This document shows, in pieces, positions 23,606-34,961 of a DNA stretch of 64,000 bases. A program made the position numbers and the translations under genes. Under the pieces are notes generated by a model. It did no database searches and was not told where the DNA came from. It was given only the letters and a program-made list of their open reading frames with translations. Position 1 is the first letter of the stretch, and every line of letters starts with the position of its first letter. The DNA is taken from NCBI RefSeq assembly GCF_007565055.1, contig NC_044557.1, positions 81,789,019 through 81,853,018 of the forward strand, written 5' to 3'. This DNA is from Rhinopithecus roxellana (Eukaryota; Chordata; Mammalia; Primates; Cercopithecidae).

Positions 23606-25488
23606 CTTTCCACCAACCCACTCTACTGGAAGCATGTGTTCGCTCTTCTGCTTCCTTTAATTTCCAACAAAACTGATCTATCCTATGTCCCATTCTTCCC
23701 TGCACCTTGGTCTCTTTTATGATTAATATGATAACGTGATTCAGTTCAATTAACTACAAAAAATTGGAAATATTTAAGATCTTCCTTCAAAGTTATAACC
23801 TTTGAAATGACTGGTGTGGGGATTTCAGGCACCAGAGCAGACTCACATCATTTACATTTTAAGTGCAGGAGTTTTCCCAGTGCTCAAGAATCACATAATC
23901 CACCTGTACCTCAGACTAGAAAAGGGAATTCTAGGCAGAGGGTACACCAAGTGCAAAGTCAGGAAGGTCTGATGATACTGGGCTGTAGTTTCCTAAAAGA
24001 GTCATGGGAGGTATAGCATAAATAATGTCCCCCTGAAGATGATTTGGTTGAACCATTTTAACACTGCCTCAGGGAATTGCCCCTCAGCTTCACATGCCCT
24101 TAAGCTGAACAAGCCGTCCCTCAATGAGTGTCATGGCATCTTCCCAGAATCCCTCCTGCTCTGGCTTCTCATGAGAAAGCATAGACCCCAATTCTGCATT
24201 CCAGTGAAAACACAGTTGGTTTTGTAAGCTGAATTATTAATACATCATTGAGGCCTCTTGTATTTTTGTAACAGAGCTAGCAAATCTGAACCCTGTTTGT
24301 TGACTCAGATGTGGGAAGAGATAAAGTTTTCCCAAGGGCAAAACAAAACTGGGCAGAGTTGAGGCACTGGAACAATTGATTTCAATTAGTCTTAAATAGT
24401 AATAATGGATGCTCAAAAGAACTCTTCCCAAAATGTCCTTCAGCTGATAATTTATTTCCACTCCTTTCCCTCTTCAGAGGCAAAACTTTAATGGACTGTC
24501 TTTTTGCAGCAAATCTTAATATAACAGTTAATATGCAGACAAAGTGACCGAGTCCCCTTGACACATATGTCTGATTTCCATTTAGCAGGAATGGGGGGGA
24601 GACAAGGAGGAGGAAGTACTTAAGTGAGATGCGATCCCCTCCTCCACTGCAAAGTGCAATGCCTGTCTGTGTCATTAAGATTCTTCCATTAGTTTCTTAC
24701 ACATCTCTCCAAACCCAGCAAATTGTGGGGCCATCATATTCAATTCTGCTTATGGCATCTGAGCTAAACTATAATTTCTTCATTTGCTATCGTGAATATT
24801 ACTTGCAGTTGATATTTTCTATTATGTAATATTTTAGTCATTTCATTTAATCTGTTTCATGTTAAACAATGAAGAAAATGGCAATAATTTGACTAGCTCT
24901 TTTTTCTTCATTTTATATCTAAAATATCCTAACTGGGCCCTTCTCCTGTCTTTCCTTTGCTTTATCTACAATTTCCTAATAAGCCACTCATTAAAATCCC
25001 CCATTAATCGGCACATCATTTGGGTCTAAGCCTTTTTGTCCCCTTCACTTCTTAATTTTCCCAGGATTCCACATCTTGTTGATAACGGTTTTTTATTTTC
25101 TTCCTTTCTTTCTATAAAGAGGTTTGTATTCTAGGGAGATGCCCTCAGAGAGAAGTGAGCAATCAGACCTGGATGGACTGGATGTTCTGTGTGCTGGAAA
25201 CTGCTGCAGGTCAGCTACATGGCCGCAAGTGCCAGAGCTTGGGGAAGGAAATAGGACGTGAGAAAGGCAAGAGAAGTGAATGAAGGGAATAGTTGAGAGA
25301 TGATGTGGCACCAAGTGGACCCAGACAAGAGAATCTGGGAGAGGAGATTTGTAAGTAGCCCTCATGAAGACTTCAGCAAGATGGGCACAAGAAATTTCAG
25401 TATGCTTTGCTGTGATTTGTTGTGTTCCTTTTTCAAGAAAACCTAGAGTAAAGAAATACTTTATTCTCTAAATTTTTCTGTAACTGAG

Positions 25489-25489
<1 letters not shown>
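23606..25489. other. Unassigned sequence
   Basis: No recognisable repeat except a short antisense-L2-like motif near 23918-23965 ('TCTAGGCAGAGGGTACACC'). Open frames of 60-97 codons on both strands overlap each other and carry no domain. No gene is called. Confidence 0.45.

Positions 25490-25537
<48 letters not shown>
25490..25537. repeat. (GT)n microsatellite
   Basis: About 23 uninterrupted GT units. Long enough to be highly polymorphic. Confidence 0.97.
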
Positions 25538-26454
25538 TGAATTGTGTAGGGGATTCAGAGACACAACTATCAGCTTTGAGGTAGCCTAGAAACATTTGGG
25601 GACAGCTCTCTCCCAGATCTTCCTTCACAGCCTTTACTCAATTTCACTTACAAAAAAGCCCCAACCACTTTCATAAGAAAAGGAAAAGATTCCCCAGTAG
25701 ACAGGACTGGCCTTGGGTTGCACTTCCATTGAGAGTTTATTGTAGTGACATGGTATTATTGATGGCTCAGGGCACCATGGTTGTATTGGCTTTGACTTCT
25801 GGCAACAGGTGAGACATCCTTGCTGCAATAAGGAAGTTGTTTACAATATTTAGAAGTGAGTGGGAATGACCAAGCTGCAGGTCATGAGTGTGATATCTCA
25901 AGTTTCACAGCCATGAGGACTCCCTCATTCACACCCAGGGATTCTTTCTTTTCTCAGGCAAAAGTCTTGTAAATGCTGGTTGCTAACCATCACAGCCCAT
26001 GTGCCAATTTGACCACTTCTATTTCTGGAGCAAAGCTGTAGTCTTTCTCCTCATCAGTCTTCATGAACAAAATAAATAGGAAAATTAGTTACAATTGTGT
26101 GTTCTGGGGTGTGTGTGTGTGTGTGTGTGTGTGTGTCACCCTCTTCCCCTGCTGTAAACAGTTGCTTTGAAAAGACCTTAGAGAAAGAATCCTGAGCCAC
26201 CTACAATCTCAGCATCATTCATTGGTTAGTTTCAAGGAAAGGACTTTATGCATTGAATTGACTTCAAGAACAGGAAAGAATTTCAGGAGGTATCTGGTTA
26301 GTGATGTGGATATATCTAGCTGATAAACTCTTTTGTCAAACAAAATTCTTAAGCCAGATCCTGATATGTGAGGTTGAAGCTGCCAACTGGTTGTGACACC
26401 TGATCCCTGTTCCAGGTTTCTCCTTACTACCCTTCCCAGCCCCCTTCCCCTCAT
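25538..26454. other. Unassigned sequence with a second GT repeat
   Basis: Holds the GT run at 26109-26136. A 134-codon minus frame (26215-26619) begins in the neighbouring MIR and shows no domain, so it is not called as a gene. Confidence 0.45.
26109..26136. repeat. (GT)n microsatellite
   Basis: About 14 GT units, only about 0.6 kb from a longer GT array on the same strand. Confidence 0.95.
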
Positions 26455-26655
26455 CACACAGCTGGGTGACCTTGGGCAAGGTCTGACCTTGCTGAGTATC
26501 TTCCAGAGTCTTCCTCTGCCAAAGAGGAAAGATAGTAGGACCTGCTGCATAGAGTTGCTGTAAGGATTAAACAAGAGGGTACTTGGGAAACCCTTAGCAC
26601 CATGCCTGGAAAACAGCAATCCCTAATAAATGTTGCCATGACAGTTATTATTATT
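26455..26655 (+). mobile_element. MIR SINE, sense
   Basis: 'CACAGCTGGGTGACCTTGGG', 'GAGTTGCTGTAAGGATTAAA', 'CCTTAGCACCATGCCTGG' and 'CCTAATAAATGTTGCC' follow the sense MIR consensus, with an extra segment in the middle. Confidence 0.9.
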
Positions 26656-26919
26656 AACGGCACAATGAAGACTAGAGACCTTCTGACTCCTCATTTGTGC
26701 TCTTACATTTCTCTACACTGAAACACATGCACAATCTGTGTTAGCTTTACTTTTGGTAATCCTGTGGTGCATTTTTGCTTTCCTGTTGTTTTCATTAGTC
26801 CCTCACTTGCCAGTTCCTGGTTATATCACTGCCTGCAGCACAGGACAGCTTTAAGCTGTCTTATCTCTCAGTGCTGTTTGTCAGGTCTCCCTCTCCAGCA
26901 GTGTCACTTTCTGTCTCAG

Positions 26920-27085
26920 CCTCAGTCTTGGCCTCTTCCCCTTCACCTTTTAGGATGAGATTTTCTCTCTCCTCCTTCTCCCTCCACTTTAAAAACTTTT
27001 TCTGCCTTTTCCTCCCCTTGCTTCCCTTACAAGCTTCTTTTGCCTCCCTTGTCTTTCCTCTCTCCCACTCCTGCCTCCTTTCTGA
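26920..27085. repeat. Pyrimidine-rich low-complexity tract
   Basis: Strong C/T bias on the plus strand with interruptions and no fixed unit. Confidence 0.75.
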
Positions 27086-27460
27086 CAGACGAGCCTACTT
27101 AATGCTGTGTCTGGTTCTATTTTATTCATTGTGCCCAGTGAGTTTCCTCAGCCCCTGCCTTGTTCTGGGGGCATTCCGTTCAGAAATGGAAATGTCATGC
27201 TAATGCTTGCGGCAGTGCCATTGTCTCATAGCAGGTCTGAAGGCCACAGCAGGGCCCTGCTGGAATAGATACCAGGGACCACAGGTGGCACCAGGAAGAG
27301 GACCCTAAGCCTCATCCAAGGGCTTTACAAGACCACCGTGATTTACTGCCAGATGAATGAGTGCCATCTGCATACTGCAGGTCTGGCGAGGAGGGCAGTA
27401 AAGTCATGGTGCTCGGTATTTAATTTTAATTTCCCCTGAAAAATTCAAAGTGAATTTTGT

Positions 27461-27480
27461 AATTCACAATATTGTGAATT
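27461..27480. repeat. Perfect 20-bp palindrome within repeated GTGAATTTTGT
   Basis: AATTCACAAT is followed at once by ATTGTGAATT. GTGAATTTTGT occurs on both sides (27450-27460 and 27474-27484), so there are two overlapping hairpin options. No terminator or transposon end is implied. Confidence 0.95.
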
Positions 27481-27934
27481 TTGTCAAAATGTGGGGAAGT
27501 ATAAACACTGTTTATCCAGTGCACTCTGGCTAATCACACCCTGACTGTCCTTCTGATTGCAGATTCATTTTGTTCATTCTTACAAGGAAAGAAATGTATT
27601 CCAGAGAAAACATTCGTCTAGATGGGCTTTGAAGACAAAGCAAAGGCTGAACTACTAAGGATAATTGGGTTCAGAGTTAAAATGTGCTGCTTCCAGGGGA
27701 AAGTAAAGTTATGAATACCAAAGGAGTTAATTTCTTGGGTATAACAGGGATAAATCAATGAGCCTTGAAGTTAAATTTACTTTCCCAGACTCCCTGGTCA
27801 TTCAAGGTAATTATTTCTCCATCATATCTTCTATTGACCAATGACCAAACTAGATTCTTTTACCAAAAATTCTGTCAACTAGAAAATTCTATTCACCAGA
27901 AATTTCTATTATTGGTCATTTGCTATGTATACTT

Positions 27935-28090
27935 TTTAATGTAATATGTTATATATAATATATAATAGATATAATTATATGATATATAAGCAGATATTGA
28001 TATAATCTATATCATATAAATAATCTATATCATATGGAATGTATATACTGCATGTGTAACATATAATTATTGTATTTTGCCAGTAAAATT
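27935..28090. repeat. AT-rich low-complexity region with a short tandem pair
   Basis: Almost pure A/T with alternating TA. The segment ATAATCTATATCATAT occurs twice in a row near 28001 and 28020. Confidence 0.85.
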
Positions 28091-29857
28091 AGATATGTAA
28101 TAAGTATGATGTAATGTGTGTAAAGAACTCTTGGTTTCATTAAATTATAAGCCACATCTCTAATAATTTAATAAATTTATCCATCATTTTGACAAATATT
28201 TAGGAAATTTCTGTAGGTGTGATAGGATGTGGAATACAAAATTGTGGTCATTTAGTTTCCATGTTAAGAATATTTTATTTCATTTTAATCATTTAAAGAT
28301 TTATGTGCATATAGAGGATCCAGTTTGGTTTTCCTTTCTTCTTGAATGCCACATATTGCATGATAGAGATGATTCCATATATAATCTGTGCAAAGGACAT
28401 ATGCTTCCTTTGTCTGCCCAGCATGTCTTTCTTCTTCATGTGAATAGTACACCCATGTATCTTTGGGGAACTACCTCTGCCCCACTGCAAAAAGTGAAAT
28501 AATATGTATTTAAAGGGCATATATTTAATCAAATAGCTTCCACAGATAATTTACTTATTTTTCCTCTTTGATTATTTGCAAATCAAGTGGTTCCCTTTTG
28601 TTTCCTCTTCAATACTTTCCATCTTCCCCACAAATCAATTACATTGAGGCCACTGGGGCAATGTTTTTCCCAAATTTATAATCCAAATGGTTTTCTTTTG
28701 TCTCTGCCCCTCCCCATAACGTCCCCTTCCTGAGAGCTCATGATTTCAACTGTATTTGATTTTCTGGGGTCTCTGTGGCTTATAGGCTCCTCAGTCAGAA
28801 GAGCAGAGAACAAAGGGAGTTAATAGGAGCATGTTGAACAGGCATATATACCACTGTGTCTCACCTCTTCTGCAATGTTTAGATGAGTTTAAGGATATAC
28901 TTGAGGTCTTTTTCCTCTCCAAGCTGGGAGATTCAGCCATCAGCTAGCCTGAAGGACCTCATTATAACAGTGCCCCCCATAACCTAAGCCCACGGCCTGG
29001 ACCCAAGAACTGCGTAATAGAATGAGGTAGCAGCATCATGAATAAATGGGAAAAGCTTGAAGCTTTAATAACATTTGCAAGTTTTACATCCCAGTGACTT
29101 TTTGGAGGATTAACTACAGTTTTCTCTAAGAGCAAACTGTGAAACTTAGTAGCTCACCCGACTTTCCTGCGGAGATGATTCTCATTTGGCTAAAATTAAT
29201 AATTTAAATAGGTAACCCAGGAGCCCAGGTAGCTTAAGAACTGCCTGGATCCTCCTTACAGCCAAGTTATGTGCTGCGAACTCCTGTTAGAGAAACCACC
29301 TGTGACTGGGATGCTGCAGAGACTGCTTCTCATATTTACTTCATTAATTCTTTCCTTCTCCTTCTCCCAGTAAAAACCTGACAATTCGGTGGCCTGTGTG
29401 GGTAGATGACAATGATATTCCTGTTTAGGAAGTCCACCGAGGTGTTTTGCCATTCCTCTATCAATGAACCACATTTCTTTCAATTTTCCTGATGTGATAT
29501 ATTTGCCACTCTAATTCTTTCCTCTCCTATTTACATATTTCTCACATTGTTTACTATATAAGATCTTGGGGGAAAAAGAGAAGGCATATGTGTTGTTGCC
29601 TTGGTTGAAAAGCACCTGGTTTGAGTGAGAAGATAATTACCTCCCACCCACCCATCCCACCAGCCTACACTCTACTTACTGTTTCTTACTGAGAATTGCT
29701 TCACCTGAACTAATTTTGATGTCTGTAGAAAAGTGAATGTTTTTGTATCATCTATCTCTAAACGAAAAGCTTCTTTATGTATCCATTGCACTGCATCATC
29801 AATGAATTCTTGAAATAAATATTGATTTAATCTAATTGTCTAATTTTCTAGATCGAA

Positions 29858-30085
29858 TGATTTGGAATCAGACACCATGCCTTTAAATTTGAACTCTGCC
29901 CCTTAACTGTGTAACCTTGCTCAGGCTATTTATCTCTCTGTACCTCAGTTTTCTCATCTGTAAGATGGAGACTGATAATAATGGTACCAATCTCAGCGGG
30001 CGTTATGATGAGGACTAAGTAAGGCAACCTGTGAAAGTGCTTACCCCACATCTGTACCTGGTAAGTATTCAATTAATGTTAGGTA
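29858..30085 (+). mobile_element. MIR SINE, sense, near full length
   Basis: 'GGAATCAGACACCATGCC', 'GAACTCTGCCCCTTAACTG', 'TGTGTAACCTTGCTCAGGC', 'GTACCTCAGTTTTCTCATCT' and 'GTAAGATGGAGACTGATAAT' follow the sense MIR closely. It ends near 'AAGTATTCAATTAATGTT'. Confidence 0.93.
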
Positions 30086-30119
30086 TTAAGTTGCTACAGG
30101 AAAGATCACTGTAACTGGG

Positions 30120-30245
30120 CCTGCATCCTTTCTCTACTCAAACATTCACCAAGCATCTACTGTTCAGGTCTTTCTTGTCTCTGGGCAACAATGATGAATA
30201 AAATACAATTCTTATCCTTAAGGAGAAAACAGTCAGTCCAGGGAG
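30120..30245 (-). mobile_element. L2 fragment, antisense
   Basis: 'TTCACCAAGCATCTACTGTT', 'CAACAATGATGAATAAAATA' and 'AAGGAGAAAACAGTCAGTCC' match antisense L2. Confidence 0.7.
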
Positions 30246-30316
30246 ACGAACTGCTTTCTCCTTGAGGATAAAAATTGTATTTCTTATCAGTTACGTGTCC
30301 TATGATATGGTTAGAG

Positions 30317-30480
30317 AGAGTAATAACCATTAACATTTATTGACTCTTTAATACTGTGCTGGATTACTTTATTTAATATTTTTAGAAACTTATGAGGTAG
30401 GCACTATTATTTTACTATTGTTCAGATAAAGAAACTGCAGCTTAGAAAAATTAAGTTCAACTCTGTCAGACTCCAAAACT
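30317..30480 (-). mobile_element. MIR SINE, antisense
   Basis: 'AACATTTATTGACTCTTTAA', 'TATGAGGTAGGCACTATTAT' and 'GATAAAGAAACTGCAGCTTA' are antisense MIR. Confidence 0.85.
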
Positions 30481-30634
30481 ATGATTTTCACCATTTTTTT
30501 AACTGGGTGTTAACATATGAATACGTAACCATGTGCAATGGGTGCCCACAAATAGAGAAGATAATGCTGTGTTTTGAGAACATGTGAAGTGGCAGTGATA
30601 TATGATACAGGTATTGATGGAAAAAGGGAAACTT

Positions 30635-30929
30635 GGCTGGGCGCAGTGGCTCACGTCTGTAATCCCAGCACTTTGGGAGGCCGAGGCAGATGGATCACAA
30701 GGTCAGGAGATTGAGACCATCCTGGCCAACATGGTGAAACCCCATTTCTACTAAAATACAAAAAGTTAGCTGGGCATGGTGGTGGGAGCCTGTAGTCCCA
30801 GATACTCCAGAGGCTGAGGCAGGAAAATCGCTTGAACCTGGGAGGTAGAGGTTGCAGTGAGCCGAGATCGCGCCACTGCACTCCAGCCTGGTGACAGACT
30901 AAGACTCCGTCTCAAGAGAAAAAAAAAAA
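30635..30929 (+). mobile_element. AluS (Sc-like), full length, with 16-bp target duplication
   Basis: Starts GGCTGGGCGCAGTGGC and ends in an A run. 'GATCACAAGGTCAGGAG' and 'CATCCTGGCCAACATGG' favour the AluSc group. The duplication GGAAAAAGGGAAACTT is exact at 30619-30634 and 30930-30945. Minus-strand open frames here are translated Alu. Confidence 0.97.
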
Positions 30930-30999
30930 GGAAAAAGGGAAACTTACCAAAAGAATGAGGGCATGAGGGAAGGCAGTTTACACCATGTGGTGTGGCCAG

Positions 31000-31120
31000 A
31001 AGCATGGCAGGACAGAGGGTGCAGAGGAGGGGAAGGAGATGAAAGGGGGTCGGGCCATTGAGAGTGCCCTGGTGTACAGTGCTAAGGAACTTGGATTCTG
31101 GTCACATGCTCAATAGTTTT
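31000..31120 (-). mobile_element. L2 fragment, antisense (possible)
   Basis: 'GTGCCCTGGTGTACAGTG' and 'AAGGAACTTGGATTCTGG' resemble the antisense L2 region that normally reads '...AAGGACTTTGGCTTTTA'. Diverged. Confidence 0.45.
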
Positions 31121-31304
31121 TAAGAAATGAGAACACAGGATCAAAAAAGAAAAAAAGTTTGCCAATGCCTGGCCTATGGGAGACACTTGAACAAACCTCA
31201 AGAATAAAATAGAGGTGTGAGTCCTCTGGTATGGAGAGGAGGTGTGCGGAGAGTGTTGGGCAGCATATTTATCGGGGTGGTTATTTACTGACTTTCTATT
31301 TCCA

Positions 31305-31412
31305 CCTCTGGACTGTAGATTTTATAAATGCAGTGCCCATGTTAGTTTTGCTCATGATTTTAGTATTAGAACTGAACACAGTACTGGTACTTAATAGACG
31401 CCCTATAAATGT
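31305..31412 (+). mobile_element. L2 3' end fragment
   Basis: 'GGACTGTAGATTTTATAAAT', 'GAACACAGTACTGGTACTTA' and 'AATAGACGCCCTATAAATG' match the L2 3' terminus with substitutions. Confidence 0.6.
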
Positions 31413-31645
31413 ATATTGCTTATGTTTTTGGATGACGGAAAACTCACAAGAGGGATCAGACATCATCCGTGGTCAGGCAATCAAAATTTGGGGATTCTTG
31501 GGCTGGGCCTTCAAGGGCAGTTAGACACTAACAGGCAAATTATGGCAAAGAGAGATATGTTGGAGAAGAAAGATCATTGATCCCAGGTGTGGAGGCACAA
31601 CAGGGTATAGTGCATCCAGAGAACTCCAAGTAAGTTAGTCTGGCT

Positions 31646-31860
31646 AGAGTAGGGTTTTTCAGCCTCAACATTATCAACATTTGGGGTTGGATAATTCTTT
31701 GCTGTGTGCAGCAGTCCTCTACATTGTAGGATGTTTAGCAGCATCCCTGGTCACTCAATGCCAGTAGTTTCTCCCTCCCCTAGTTGTGACAACCAGAGGT
31801 GTTTCCAGACATGCCAGTTGTAATCCAAGGGGCAAACTCCTTCCCCTCCACACCTAATTC
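31646..31860 (-). mobile_element. MER20-like hAT-Charlie element, antisense
   Basis: The right half contains 'GTTGTGACAACCAGAGGTG' and 'TTTCCAGACATGCC'; the left half contains 'TTTTCAGCCTCAACATTAT', 'GGATAATTCTTTGCTG' and 'CATTGTAGGATGTTTAGCAG'. This is the antisense of the roughly 220-bp MER20-type MITE, nearly complete. Confidence 0.8.
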
Positions 31861-31969
31861 AGGACCATCGTCAGGGGTTTGCAAGAGAAGGAAACAAGTA
31901 TGAGGACATAACACAATATGCTGCTAGAGAGAAATGCAGAGGGGAGATTATAAAAGACATATGTGTCAT

Positions 31970-32240
31970 GACCAAAGAGGATGGGCATTTGCTGAGACCA
32001 GTGGAAAATTCCTAAGAGATTCAAGCAGGGCAATGCCATTGTGTTTCAGGAAAATCTCTAGGCCTTTGTGGTCTGCAGAAGGTCAGAGTTACCTACAAGG
32101 AGAATGGGTGTTCCAGTCTTCCAGGCAAGAAAAGATGAATGTCAGAACCACGTGGTCACTGCAGGGGAATGGGAGTGGGGCTGAGAGATACCTTGGAGAT
32201 GGAGCCAAGATAACTTGGTCCTGAAGAAAAGTGATGGTGT
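31970..32240 (-). mobile_element. L2 fragment, antisense (diverged)
   Basis: 'GATTCAAGCAGGGCAATGCC', 'GGTGTTCCAGTCTTCCAGGC' and 'GGTCCTGAAGAAAAGTGATG' follow the antisense L2 order loosely. The 96-codon plus frame 31934-32224 lies in this fragment and is not a gene. Confidence 0.4.
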
Positions 32241-33212
32241 CAGCATAGACGAAATGAAAGGAACCCTTTCAGGCATGAAGGGAAAACTAACCAAGAGCTC
32301 ACTCTGTGGAAGCTAAACAGTTAATTCGCAAAAGGAAGCTGCTAATCAAATGAACAAGCATAAAATGAAAATGCCAACCCCAGTGAAGACGCCGCCAAAG
32401 CTAGCAAAGGCAAATGGAGAAAACGCAGGCAGCATCAGTGAGCTGTTCCTGGAAATGGAGTCTAACTACATTAACGCATTCAGACAGAGGGAAACAGATG
32501 GTCGGTGTGATGTCCTCAGTCACTTCACAAGCTGGATAAATAATTGTTGCGAGGGAAGGAATAATAAAAGCAAGATTTTGCCAACATGAGCTGTTGCCCT
32601 GGACTTTGGTTCCGGGAGTGCTTCTGGAGGCGAGGAAAAAGAAAATAAATCGAGAGTGAAGGGAAATCAATTAGCCCCTCACAGATGGGCCTCTGACATC
32701 CTAGTGACTCTTATTGTCACTAATAGGAGAGGTTAAGGAAGATGGGAAGAGAAATAACATGGAGAGCGTTGTATCCAGGGCTTTGTGAGATAAACTCACA
32801 GCAGCAGGAGCACCCAAAGTGCTCGTGGAACAGCTGTGGAGGACAGGGCAGGGACCAAGCCAGTCAAGCCAAGCTCCCCTGAGGGTGTGGAAAGTCAGGT
32901 TGACAGGAATGGCCTGAATCCGTGATGGATCCCCAAAATTCCACTGACTGGAGAAACCCACAACGTATATATGGGGTTCTAGTGTGGGGAGAAGATAAGT
33001 TGATTTTCTAAACACAGGCTGTTTCCTTCCAATTAAATATATTACTTACAAAAGTGTATATTATGCAAATTTATATTTTGAGGTAAATATTCAGCACAAC
33101 TGGCTTGATCAGGGAACAGAAAGAGTATAGAAAAAAGAATAACACGTAATTAAAGGTGAAGAATTATATAAGAGACATGCTAGACTCTGGCTTTAGGAAA
33201 TGCTTAACAAAT
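32241..33212. other. Unassigned block, candidate unique/conserved sequence
   Basis: No nameable repeat. 32330-32650 has balanced base composition and a 79-codon plus frame (32350-32589) beginning MNKHKMKMPTPVKTPPKLAK. I do not recognise it as a protein. No clear splice sites or poly-A signal mark it as an exon. It could be conserved non-coding DNA or a decayed exon. Confidence 0.35.
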
Positions 33213-33330
33213 TGAGATGGAGAAGGAGGGAGAAGAAAGAGGGAAGAAGGAAAGAAGAAAGTAAAACAGGATGAAAGAGGGGAAGGAGGAAGAGAAGAGA
33301 AGATGAGGGAAAAAAAGATGAAAGAAAAAT
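33213..33330. repeat. Polypurine (GA-rich) tract
   Basis: About 118 bp that is nearly all A and G with a few T or C interruptions and no strict unit. The minus-strand frame over it (Ser/Phe/Pro-rich) is compositional. Confidence 0.9.
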
Positions 33331-34430
33331 CATATTTTTTTTCTAACCAGAGAGAGTATTTATCAAGCCAGAGCCTGGGGCAATAATTTGAGATTTTGCT
33401 AATGGCTCTTTTATCATGCATATTTGAAATGTTATTGACATTTCTTTGGCATCTGAAGATGAGTTTATTTTCATCTTTTCTGAATTTGATATCAATAATA
33501 CACATGAAGTCACACAGTGCCTAAATGAAACTTCAAGAGCAGTTGCTGTAAATAAAGGAATTATTTGCATTTTTTACGCCTTCTTTACATGATTTTTTTT
33601 TTGATCCTGACAACAGTCTGGTGAGGGAGGTGGGAGAGGTGTGATTAGCCTTCATTTTTTTGTCGGCAGATACTGCAATACAGTCTTACAAAGCCTAGCG
33701 AGTCTTCCAAGCTTCTCCAGCCTGTTGTGTTAGGGTTAGGATGAAAAATCAGGTCTTTTAATTCTTGGTCTAGTGTTCTTTCCACTACACCATGATGCTT
33801 GCTAAAGAAGACAGATTTACACGTTAGAATCACAAACCCAGAGCAACTGTGAGACTTCCTTTGTCAATTACCTGGTTGCATCTTTTGATGATTAATGTGA
33901 AGTCCCATTTCTCACTCAATCAATTTGCCTTTCAAGCAATTCATCACCACTAAAACCATTCCAGCACCTAATGTACTCTATCTGAGTGTCCCTGGTAGCT
34001 CATATCCCTGCCTTAAGACCAATACAGCTCATTTCTTCTGGTAAGTTATCTTTGACTAATTCTATCTTAGTTAACCCACTTTCAGACTAAAAGTTTCTTA
34101 ATTCTTTGCTTACACCATGTTTGGTTATGCTTTTTTTAAAGTAGTAATTTTTGCTACAGTAAAGCCTTTTGATAAACTTTTATGTTGGTAAAAAAGGTTT
34201 AAAAAATTAGTTGAACAATTTGAAATTGCTATTTTGTAGGTAAAAAGGGTTGAATACTGGCAGTTTCATATGGTTTAGCTTAATCTTAGCTATGATTTTT
34301 GTGGAGATTGTTTTCTTCCAATTTTCCTTTCCTCTCATTCAAGCAACTATGCTAGCCTGAGCTAATTGCTTGCCTAGGCCCCAAAATAAAAAGTGGTAAC
34401 GGAGAGGAAAATGAATCTTTTCTGCCTTTT
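33331..34430. other. Unassigned sequence
   Basis: No named repeat beyond a weak L2-like patch near 33950-34090 and no supported gene. Confidence 0.4.
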
Positions 34431-34961
34431 TTAGATTTCAAAAACCTGGGCCTCTAAGAGAAGAAAATGGAATAAAGGAACAGATAAAGGTTTAGGAAAA
34501 AACATTTTGTGTAAGATCCTGACCTTTTTACCCACTTGGCTGGGGGAAGAAAAATGATTCATCAGAATAGAGAGAAGATGAGAGAGGGAACACAGATGAG
34601 GGGGGATTAGAGCAAGCTCTGTGACTCTGTGTGGATTAGCCCATTTAAAATGGTCTAAGACAAGAGGGCTGGATCTGAAGGGACCATGGTTATGAGATCT
34701 AGGTGTACAGATCACCTGCACACCTCTCAAGAGAACACTGCAATCATCAGTGAATGGAAGCCACAGGGAAGCCGAGACAGCACCTGGCATTTGCTGGGCT
34801 GGCAAACACCCAATGGTGTCTGAATTAGGGCTGTATTTACAGTCCTTTGATGGCCACCAGTATGATGCTTCTTGATCATCCACAAAGGAATGACTGCACT
34901 CTGTTCCCTGGGACCCTGCATGGCCCCTATCTATCGTCCTACAGGCAACAGGCCCTTTCAC
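34431..34961 (-). other. 176-codon open frame, no recognised family
   Basis: The longest open frame in the window outside L1 ORF2, running on the minus strand without interruption. The predicted peptide is rich in Ser, Pro, His and Leu. I see no signal peptide, repeat, zinc finger or catalytic motif. The plus strand and a second minus frame (34727-34921) are also open, which points to stop-poor composition rather than selection. No splice or promoter evidence. It could be an old LTR piece or chance. I do not call it a gene. Confidence 0.2.

Larger units (their letters stand above)
26656..29857. other. Unassigned block with CT-rich, palindromic and AT-rich patches
   Basis: About 3.2 kb without a nameable transposon. 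It contains a pyrimidine-rich stretch (26920-27085), a perfect 20-bp palindrome (27461-27480) and an AT-rich low-complexity segment (27935-28090). The 110-codon plus frame at 26871-27203 is a product of the pyrimidine-rich composition (Ser/Leu/Phe/Pro). No exon supported. Confidence 0.45.
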
